NCBI GenBank assembly: GCA_937890875.1 | Contig: CALAEB010000509.1 | Span: 1-8,138, forward strand | Direction: 5' to 3' | Origin: an uncultured Anaerolineaceae bacterium | Lineage (GTDB): Bacteria > Chloroflexota > Anaerolineae > Anaerolineales > Anaerolineaceae | Length of the DNA stretch: 8,138 nucleotides | Part shown: positions 1-4,459 of the stretch, one piece after another | How positions within the stretch are numbered: position 1 is the first letter of the stretch | Layout of the letters: every line of letters starts with the position of its first letter | Notes under the pieces: generated by a model | Told to the model about the DNA's origin: nothing | Databases searched by the model: none | What the model saw: the letters and a program-made list of their open reading frames with translations, nothing else | Position numbers and translations under genes: made by a program

Positions 1-1869
1 AACCAACGCTTCATTCACCAGCGCTTCGAAATCTTCGTTGTACCACATGAAACCGCCGAGCGGTTTTGAACCCGGGCGTCCGTCTTCGGTCGGGTTGCTG
101 GAACCGCCGGATGAAACCTGATCATCCAAGAAGTTCGCGGCATCCGGATAGTCCTGGCACCAGCCCAGCCGCCAGACCTGCGGTGTGGCTTCGCTGCGGA
201 TCGTATCCAGGTAGACTGCCCATTCCTGATTCTGGACGACGGCATCGATACCCAGCACGTCTTTCCACATCTGCTGGATGGCGACGGCGATCTTTTCATG
301 GCTTTCATTGGTGTTGAACATCAGCTCAACAGTGATTTCGGCGGGATCTTCGATCCCCTTCTCGTCCATATAATCCTGCAGTTCGGCTTTGGCTGCTTCG
401 GGATCATATTTAATACCCAGATCCGGATATTCTTCCAGTGTCGGCGCAGCTAAAAGGCCGGGGCGGGAGAACCACTGAGCCGGAACCTGACCACCCTTGG
501 TCACATTGTCGATCACAGCCTGGCGATCAACGGCATAGGACAAAGCGCGGCGCACGCGGGCGTCATCCACAAACTCAGCTGTGGTATTGAAGCCGTAGAA
601 GTAAGTACACAGGTTTTCACCAATCGAGAGTTCTTTACTCAGAACCGGGTCGGCTTTGATCCGATCGAGTTCCGCAACCGGAACCTGGATCATACCCATC
701 AGATTGCCGGCTTCGTATTCCGCCAAAGCGGCCGACTGGCTGAGGATCTGCAGATCGACTTCGTCAATTTTTGCCGCCGGGATAGCCGGAATGTCGATCG
801 GCCAGAACGGGTTCTTAACCATCAGCAGATGATCATCATGCACCCACTCTTTGACTGCGTAAGGACCATAGGACTGGACATTTTCAGCCTCAACCCAGCG
901 GTCGGCAGCAGCTTCGGTACATTCGTCCCCTTCGATCAGCCACTGCGGCGTTGCGTAAGTGACCCACAGGCCGGGGATCATGGTGTTGGTGGCGATATCG
1001 CGGATATAGGTGATTTCAAGCGTCGCATCGTCAACCGCTTTGACAGCCACATCATCCCGTTCGCCTTCACCGGCGAAGAAATCAGCAGCGCCAACCACAT
1101 AACCGGTGATCATAAACGCGTAATCGGAAGCGGTGACCGGATCAACAGTCCGTTTGATCGCATATTCAAAATCATACGCGGTCACGTAGCGGACTTCGCC
1201 GTCACAATCCAGGACTTCTTCCACAGCGTCAGTCTCGGCATTATAGCGGACCCAGGGAACATCGGTGCGGAGCGTATAGGTATAAGCGACCGTACCGTCT
1301 TCAGCGACTTCGCCCTTGACCGTGTCGATGGCTAAACCGTTTTCAAATTCAGCGGTTTCTTCATTCTGGTTATAAATACCGGCATAAATGGACTGACCGA
1401 CCTGGTTGGAACTGGTATCGGTTGAGAGACTGGGATCGATCGTCGGGATATCCGTCTCGGCAATATTCCAGGTCAGGACCTTATACGGAGCCGGTTCTTC
1501 TTCCGCCGGAGCTTCAGCTACGGGCTCTTCAGCGGCAGCTTCTTCTGTCGGTTCCTCAGCCGGAACTTCGGCTACAGGCTCTTCGGCAGCAGCTTCTTCT
1601 GCTGGTTCTTCAGCAGCGGCTTCTTCTGCAGGTTCCTCAGCCGGAACTTCAGTCGCCGGTTCTTCAGCAGCAGGTTCTTCAACGGCTGCCTCTTCTGCCG
1701 GAGCTTCGGCTGCCGGTTCCTCAGCGGTAGGTTCCGCCGCGGGTTCTTCAACGACCGGGACTTCAGTCGGCGGAACTGGGGTCGGAGTCGCCTGCTGCGA
1801 GCAGGAAGCTAAAACCATGCTCAGAACCAGCATTACGCTCAACAAAACAAACAGTTTCTTAGATCGCAT
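1..1869 (-). CDS. ABC transporter solute-binding lipoprotein, family 5 (oligopeptide/dipeptide/nickel type), 3' end missing
   Basis: Extracellular receptor that captures a substrate, probably peptides, for an ABC importer. The window holds 623 codons, open at the left edge. The start is fixed by AAGGAGG six bases upstream. Residues 4-5 are Lys-Lys, followed by a hydrophobic segment and the lipobox L-A-S-C with Cys23, so the protein should be lipid-anchored. Residues 24-128 are a very long Pro/Ala/Glu/Val tether. The binding domain starts near residue 129 and shows family 5 landmarks: IDPSLSTD (144-151), a GTVAYTYTLR strand and VRRALSYAVDRQAV (439-452). It is the third gene of a minus-strand operon behind the two ATPase genes, and permease genes probably follow beyond the edge. 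Substrate cannot be told from sequence; peptide is most likely, with nickel, heme or sugar binders of the same family as alternatives. The family call is firm. Confidence 0.93.
   Translation of the reverse strand, partial: MRSKKLFVLLSVMLVLSMVLASCSQQATPTPVPPTEVPVVEEPAAEPTAEEPAAEAPAEEAAVEEPAAEEPATEVPAEEPAEEAAAEEPAEEAAAEEPVAEVPAEEPTEEAAAEEPVAEAPAEEEPAPYKVLTWNIAETDIPTIDPSLSTDTSSNQVGQSIYAGIYNQNEETAEFENGLAIDTVKGEVAEDGTVAYTYTLRTDVPWVRYNAETDAVEEVLDCDGEVRYVTAYDFEYAIKRTVDPVTASDYAFMITGYVVGAADFFAGEGERDDVAVKAVDDATLEITYIRDIATNTMIPGLWVTYATPQWLIEGDECTEAAADRWVEAENVQSYGPYAVKEWVHDDHLLMVKNPFWPIDIPAIPAAKIDEVDLQILSQSAALAEYEAGNLMGMIQVPVAELDRIKADPVLSKELSIGENLCTYFYGFNTTAEFVDDARVRRALSYAVDRQAVIDNVTKGGQVPAQWFSRPGLLAAPTLEEYPDLGIKYDPEAAKAELQDYMDEKGIEDPAEITVELMFNTNESHEKIAVAIQQMWKDVLGIDAVVQNQEWAVYLDTIRSEATPQVWRLGWCQDYPDAANFLDDQVSSGGSSNPTEDGRPGSKPLGGFMWYNEDFEALVNEALV
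1486..1800 (-). repeat. Low-complexity Pro/Ala/Glu tether coding repeat in the binding-protein gene
   Basis: This stretch encodes residues 24-128 of the binding lipoprotein. After a short TPTPVPPTEVP segment it is built from degenerate units such as AEEP, AEEAAAEEP, VAEVPAEEP and VAEAPAEE. The DNA is correspondingly quasi-repetitive, with recurring GGTTCTTC and GGCTCTTC on the plus strand. Such tethers hold a binding domain away from the membrane through a cell wall. The repeated units make length change by slippage plausible, which is an inference. Confidence 0.9.
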
Positions 1870-1875
1870 TTCTTC

Positions 1876-1882
1876 CCTCCTT
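1876..1882 (-). promoter_or_regulatory. Ribosome binding site of the solute-binding protein gene
   Basis: On the minus strand AAGGAGG lies six bases before the ATG at 1869-1867. This is an almost perfect Shine-Dalgarno sequence. It fixes the start and fits the high expression usual for binding proteins compared with their transporter subunits. Confidence 0.85.
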
Positions 1883-1899
1883 TTAAGGAACAAAACTGC

Positions 1900-1905
1900 T
1901 TTATA
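1900..1905 (-). promoter_or_regulatory. Possible -10 box upstream of the solute-binding protein gene
   Basis: TATAAA on the minus strand (5/6 match to TATAAT), about 31 bases before the start codon. No good -35 hexamer is found at 16-18 bp; the best is TTCCGG at 17 bp. A perfect palindrome lies just upstream, at a position that would suit an activator covering a poor -35. Weak evidence: this could be chance in an AT-rich gap. Confidence 0.25.
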
Positions 1906-1928
1906 AAATTTACTTATCCCTGCCGGAA

Positions 1929-1944
1929 GTATGCAATTGCATAC
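1929..1944. promoter_or_regulatory. Perfect 16-bp palindrome, candidate operator or RNA hairpin
   Basis: GTATGCAATTGCATAC is its own reverse complement over 16 bases, in the 114-bp gap between oppF and the solute-binding gene. If the TATAAA box at 1900-1905 is a real -10, the transcription start falls near 1893 and the palindrome is centred near -43, a typical activator position. As RNA it would need a tight loop and is less convincing. No regulator gene is in the window to pair with it. Confidence 0.4.
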
Positions 1945-1968
1945 GTGTCCGACAGTCAATAACGAAAC

Positions 1969-1997
1969 AAAAAAAATCCGAAGTTATTTCTTTTCGA
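1969..1997 (-). terminator. Weak terminator-like stem and U8 tract after oppF
   Basis: On the minus strand, UCGAA (1997-1993) can pair with UUCGG (1982-1978) around a 10-base loop spanning the oppF stop codon. One base later comes a run of eight T (1976-1969). The stem is only five pairs including one G-U, so termination would be partial at best. It may separate expression of the ATPase genes from the binding protein, or be a chance T tract. Confidence 0.28.
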
Positions 1998-2976
1998 GGC
2001 TAAAGTGACACGCGACATAATGCTCTTCAGAAATTTGGCGAAATTCCGGTTTTTCCACCGCACAAATTTCTTTCGCATACCGGCAGCGTGTCCGGAAACG
2101 GCAGCCTGACGGCGGATTCGCGGGAGAGGGCACATCGCCTTCCAAAATAATCCGCTGTCGCTTTTCTTCAACAAACGGATCGGGGAAAGGAACAGCGGAG
2201 AGCAGCGCCTGGGTATAAGGATGCGCCGGATTCGTATAAAGCTCATTTCGACCGGCCAGTTCAACCACAATTCCCAAATACATCACGGCAATCCGGTCGC
2301 TGATATGGCGGACCATGGAAAGATCATGCGCGATGAATAAATAAGTAAGGCCCAATGATTCCTGGAGGTCTTCCAAAAGGTTCACAATTTGCGCCTGAAT
2401 GGAAACGTCAAGCGCGGAAATCGGCTCGTCGCACACAATTAATTTCGGTTCCAGCGCCAGCGCCCGCGCGACACCGATCCGCTGCCGCTGTCCTCCGGAA
2501 AATTCATGCGGGTAGCGGTTTGCAAACGCGCTGTTCAACCCAACCAGCTGCAGGAGTTCCTGTACCCGTTTTAACTGAGCGCTTCCTTTATAAGTGCCGT
2601 GGATCTCCATCGGCTCGGCGATGATCTGTCCGACCGTCATCCGCGGGTTCAGGCTCGCGTAAGGATCCTGAAAGATCATTTGCAGATCGCGGCGTTTATG
2701 CCGCAATTTTCCGCCCTTCAGCTTCGAGAGGTCATCCCCTTCAAAAAAGACATTGCCGGCGGTCGGGCGATGCAGCTGCAAAATCGTTCTTCCTGTTGTC
2801 GATTTTCCGCAGCCGGATTCCCCCACCAGCCCCAATGTCTCTCCGTTGTAAATATCGAAAGATACGCCATCCACCGCATGAATATACCCGGTTTGCCTGG
2901 AAAAAATTCCGCCTTTTTTAATCGGGAAATGCTTATACAGATTTTCCACCCGCAAAAGAACTTGCTTATCAGTCAT
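1984..2976 (-). CDS. oppF: Oligopeptide/dipeptide ABC transporter ATP-binding protein, OppF/DppF type
   Basis: Cytoplasmic ATPase that pairs with the OppD-type subunit to drive substrate import through the permease pair. It has 330 residues, normal for the family. Visible motifs: Walker [10 protein letters not shown] (52-60), Q-loop Gln103 in FQDP, signature FSGGQRQR (159-166), Walker B LIVCDEP (179-185) with Glu184, and switch His217. The C-terminal oligopeptide-transporter region (from about 250) holds four Cys at 292, 298, 305 and 323. The ATG at 2976 is preferred over an in-frame ATG 12 codons upstream. It shares its A with the oppD stop (TGATG) and follows AAGGAG by five bases, so translation is probably coupled to oppD. 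The [20 protein letters not shown]-terminus is typical of OppF rather than OppD. The choice between Opp, Dpp or another family 5 system is open. Confidence 0.95.
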   Translation of the reverse strand: MTDKQVLLRVENLYKHFPIKKGGIFSRQTGYIHAVDGVSFDIYNGETLGLVGESGCGKSTTGRTILQLHRPTAGNVFFEGDDLSKLKGGKLRHKRRDLQMIFQDPYASLNPRMTVGQIIAEPMEIHGTYKGSAQLKRVQELLQLVGLNSAFANRYPHEFSGGQRQRIGVARALALEPKLIVCDEPISALDVSIQAQIVNLLEDLQESLGLTYLFIAHDLSMVRHISDRIAVMYLGIVVELAGRNELYTNPAHPYTQALLSAVPFPDPFVEEKRQRIILEGDVPSPANPPSGCRFRTRCRYAKEICAVEKPEFRQISEEHYVACHFSLEKK

Positions 2977-3965
2977 CAGTACTCCTTGCCTGTTTTCGGA
3001 TTCACCCAGCATGCCGCGAAATGTCCTTCGCCCTCGACCTGCATCAGAGTCGGATTCTCCTTCCGGCAGCGTTCAACAGCATATTTGCAGCGCGGTTCAA
3101 ACGGACAATAGGAAGGTTTTTCCAAAAGCGTCGGCGGAAGTCCATCAATGGAAGTAAGCCGCCGGTATTCCATTTCATCCATCCGCGGCAGACTGCCCAA
3201 AAGACCGATTGTATAAGGATGCTGTGGATTGCTGTAAATATCTTTCACCGGGGCGGTTTCGATAATGTAACCGCCGTACATCACATTCACCCGGTCCGCC
3301 AGCCCGGCGATGATGCCCAGATCGTGGGTGATCCAGATAATAGCCATGCCCAGTTCGTCACGCAGGCGTTTTACCAGCTCAATGATTTGCGCTTGAATTG
3401 TCACATCCAACGCAGTTGTCGGTTCATCCGCGATCAAAATCTGCGGTTCGCAGATGAGCCCCATCGCAATCATCACACGCTGCCGCATACCACCGGAAAA
3501 CTGGTGCGGATATTCATTGACCCGATCTTTTGCGTTCGGGATTCCGACTAAATCCAGATACTTAATGGCGCGTTCAATGGCCTCTTTTTTGCCGGCGCCG
3601 GTGTGGATCCTGAAAGGTTCCGCAGTCTGGTCGCCGATCGTGAGCACCGGATTAAACGATGTCATCGGATCCTGAAAAACAACGCTGATTTTCGAACCGC
3701 GAACCTTCCGAATCTGTTCATTATTCATTTTAAGCAGATCCGCACCTTCGAAGAGCGCTTCCCCCGCTACAACTTTTCCCGGCGGATTGGGGATCAAACC
3801 GAGCATAGACATCATTGAAACGCTTTTTCCACATCCGCTTTCTCCAACAATGCCCAGCGTTTCACCTTCTTTCAAAGCAAATGAAACGCCATTCACAGCG
3901 TGCACGATGCCTTCTCGAGTTCGAAACTGCGTCTCGAGGCCACTAACCTTTAATAATTCGGCCAT
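2976..3965 (-). CDS. oppD: Oligopeptide/dipeptide ABC transporter ATP-binding protein, OppD/DppD type
   Basis: First gene of the minus-strand operon and one of two ATPases of a family 5 ABC importer, located on the cytoplasmic face of the permeases. It has 329 residues, the usual size. Motifs: Walker A GESGCGKS (41-48), Q-loop Gln98 in FQDP, signature FSGGMRQR (156-163), Walker B ILIADEP (176-182) with Glu181, and switch His214. The sequence [15 protein letters not shown] is typical of OppD/DppD, while OppF has FSGGQRQR. The C-terminal extension contains [15 protein letters not shown] and four Cys at 287, 293, 300 and 319, in the spacing known to hold a [4Fe-4S] cluster in some DppD/OppD proteins. 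The start ATG follows AAGGAAGAG. It ends in a one-base overlap with oppF. Transcription should begin at the promoter at 4090-4118. Confidence 0.95.
   Translation of the reverse strand: MAELLKVSGLETQFRTREGIVHAVNGVSFALKEGETLGIVGESGCGKSVSMMSMLGLIPNPPGKVVAGEALFEGADLLKMNNEQIRKVRGSKISVVFQDPMTSFNPVLTIGDQTAEPFRIHTGAGKKEAIERAIKYLDLVGIPNAKDRVNEYPHQFSGGMRQRVMIAMGLICEPQILIADEPTTALDVTIQAQIIELVKRLRDELGMAIIWITHDLGIIAGLADRVNVMYGGYIIETAPVKDIYSNPQHPYTIGLLGSLPRMDEMEYRRLTSIDGLPPTLLEKPSYCPFEPRCKYAVERCRKENPTLMQVEGEGHFAACWVNPKTGKEY
2982..2987 (-). promoter_or_regulatory. Ribosome binding site deciding the oppF start
   Basis: AAGGAG on the minus strand lies five bases before the ATG at 2976 and inside the last codons of oppD. 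It supports the 330-residue product over the 12-residue longer reading, whose ATG at 3012 has no comparable site. Confidence 0.8.
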
Positions 3966-4026
3966 GAAACTCTTCCTTTTTGTTATAAGAATTCGGGATC
4001 GCTTTTGTCATATAAAAATATATCAT

Positions 4027-4071
4027 TTATCGAAGTAAACTTAATAAACTCAGTAAAAGAGATTTTCCCAT
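4027..4071 (-). CDS. Possible 14-residue Leu-rich leader peptide in the oppD leader
   Basis: Reading from ATG at 4071 gives MGKSLLLSLLSLLR and a TAA stop. It starts about 12 bases after the predicted transcription start and ends 61 bases before the oppD ATG. Seven of 14 residues are Leu (codons CTT, TTA, CTG, TTA, TTA, TTA, CTT). There is no clear Shine-Dalgarno before it, and no terminator-like hairpin follows; only a weak ATATA/TATAT stem is present. A Leu-rich leader upstream of a peptide importer would make sense as an amino-acid sensor, but T-rich DNA makes Leu codons common, so chance is a serious alternative. Confidence 0.25.
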   Translation of the reverse strand: MGKSLLLSLLSLLR

Positions 4072-4089
4072 CCAAAGAATGATCTTAAA

Positions 4090-4118
4090 AGTATAAGCGG
4101 GCCAAAACAAAATGTCAA
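4090..4118 (-). promoter_or_regulatory. Sigma-70 type promoter of the oppDF operon
   Basis: On the minus strand a perfect -35 TTGACA (4118-4113), a 17-base spacer and TATACT (4095-4090, 5/6 match) form a near-consensus housekeeping promoter. Transcription should start near 4083, giving a leader of about 118 bases before the oppD ATG. This is the strongest promoter seen in the window. Confidence 0.8.
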
Positions 4119-4139
4119 CTGGAAGCATTGGAAATAATG

Positions 4140-4155
4140 ACCGACATATATCGGT
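4140..4155. promoter_or_regulatory. Imperfect 16-bp palindrome upstream of the oppD promoter
   Basis: ACCGACATATATCGGT pairs at seven of eight positions; the only mismatch is C4145 against A4150. It lies 22 bp upstream of the -35 box, centred near -64 relative to the predicted start. That suits an upstream regulator site, although such a good core promoter should not need activation. It could equally serve the divergent plus-strand gene. Confidence 0.35.
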
Positions 4156-4159
4156 TTTT

Positions 4160-4184
4160 GTACGGCAGCGAGCATCTGCCGTAC
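4160..4184 (+). other. Inverted repeat, 8-bp perfect arms, flanked by T5 tracts
   Basis: GTACGGCA (4160-4167) and TGCCGTAC (4177-4184) are perfect arms around a 9-base loop. On the plus strand CGGCTTTTTCG follows and TCGGTTTTTG precedes. The hairpin plus T5 resembles an intrinsic terminator for plus-strand transcription, but there is no plus-strand gene upstream within the region, and the T run is offset four bases from the stem. It may block stray transcription or act as a DNA site or an attenuator of a longer leader. Confidence 0.4.
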
Positions 4185-4235
4185 CGGCTTTTTCGATTTG
4201 CTGCTCAAATCGGCGGGAACCGGCGCACGGTTTTC

Positions 4236-4269
4236 GACAAAATCGGCTTTTGTCACACGACCGATTTTG
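4236..4269 (+). other. Two mutually exclusive hairpins, attenuator-like
   Basis: GACAAAA (4236-4242) can pair with TTTTGTC (4248-4254) around a 5-base loop. Alternatively CAAAATCGG (4238-4246) can pair with CCGATTTTG (4261-4269) around a 14-base loop. Both pairings are perfect, and they share bases 4238-4242, so only one can form at a time. This is how switching leaders are built, but no known riboswitch was recognised, no T tract follows, and it is not known whether the region is transcribed. Confidence 0.35.
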
Positions 4270-4274
4270 AATCA

Positions 4275-4285
4275 GGGAAATTCCC
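4275..4285. promoter_or_regulatory. 11-base odd palindrome GGGAAATTCCC
   Basis: Perfect five-base arms GGGAA and TTCCC around a central A. It adds to the cluster of dyad symmetries in this intergenic region. Possibly a protein binding site; too short to be sure it is more than chance. Confidence 0.2.
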
Positions 4286-4340
4286 CTATCATTGAATTCC
4301 AGCGCCGCTGCAAGAATATTGTACTGAGGAATAATTTATG

Positions 4341-4369
4341 GAAGTATGTTATTTAACTTGAGAAGTATG
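4341..4369 (+). repeat. Direct repeat GAAGTATG with 21-bp period
   Basis: GAAGTATG occurs at 4341-4348 and 4362-4369, exactly two helical turns apart, about 90-120 bp before the plus-strand start codon. The same octamer, within GGAAGTATG, also begins the palindrome-containing stretch at 1925-1933. The spacing would place two protein molecules on the same DNA face. Support is modest. Confidence 0.25.
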
Positions 4370-4439
4370 GATTTTTGCAGCTGCGTGGTCCGGCCATTGG
4401 AGACCGGCATTAATCGTACGGTTATGCTTTTTATTATTT

Positions 4440-4450
4440 GGAAGGAAGGA
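4440..4450 (+). promoter_or_regulatory. Ribosome binding site deciding a GTG start
   Basis: GGAAGGAAGGA lies nine bases before GTG at 4460-4462. The in-frame ATG codons at 4346 and 4367 have no purine-rich site in front and would put about 38 non-signal residues before the lipoprotein signal peptide, so the GTG is chosen. Confidence 0.65.
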
Positions 4451-4459
4451 ATTCAAATT

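Larger units (their letters stand above)
3966..4459. other. 494-bp divergent intergenic control region
   Basis: No convincing protein gene of normal size lies here. From left to right it holds the oppD leader (3966-4083) with a 14-codon ORF, the oppD promoter (4090-4118), a 16-bp imperfect palindrome (4140-4155), a long hairpin (4160-4184), two overlapping alternative hairpins (4236-4269), an 11-base palindrome (4275-4285), a 21-bp-spaced direct repeat (4341-4369) and the ribosome site of the plus-strand gene (4440-4450). CGG-Y-TTTT recurs at 4152, 4185, 4228 and 4244. A plus-strand promoter was looked for; only weak candidates such as TTGAAT (4292-4297) with AATATT (4315-4320) are present. 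Confidence 0.7.

Noticed and set aside
829..1335. Plus-strand ORF of 168 codons.
   Set aside because: It lies wholly antisense to the binding domain of the family 5 solute-binding protein, has no ribosome site and no recognisable domain.
1406..1906. Plus-strand ORF of 166 codons rich in Ala, Ser and Gly, seemingly a repeat protein.
   Set aside because: It is the antisense reading of the Pro/Ala/Glu tether of the solute-binding lipoprotein. The minus-strand frame has a signal peptide, a strong ribosome site and a recognisable binding domain.
2977..3012. 12-residue N-terminal extension of OppF.
   Set aside because: The ATG at 2976 has AAGGAG at five bases and the classic TGATG overlap with the oppD stop; the extension is not seen in the family.
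4160..4194. Hairpin plus T5 as the terminator of a plus-strand gene.
   Set aside because: The preceding DNA on the plus strand is antisense to oppD and its leader, so there is no plus-strand gene to terminate. It is kept only as an inverted repeat.
4050..4256. Minus-strand ORF of 68 codons upstream of oppD.
   Set aside because: It runs across the near-consensus oppD promoter and several inverted repeats, has no ribosome site and shows no domain, so it is unlikely to be a gene.
4338..4361. Seven-codon ORF MEVCYLT behind a GAGG sequence, as a possible leader peptide.
   Set aside because: Too short to support from sequence alone; no codon bias towards a pathway amino acid and no attenuator next to it.
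4346..4459. Longer N-terminus of the first pseudo-deacetylase from ATG at 4346.
   Set aside because: No ribosome site precedes it, and it would place 38 extra residues before a standard lipoprotein signal peptide. The GTG at 4460 has GGAAGGAAGGA in front.
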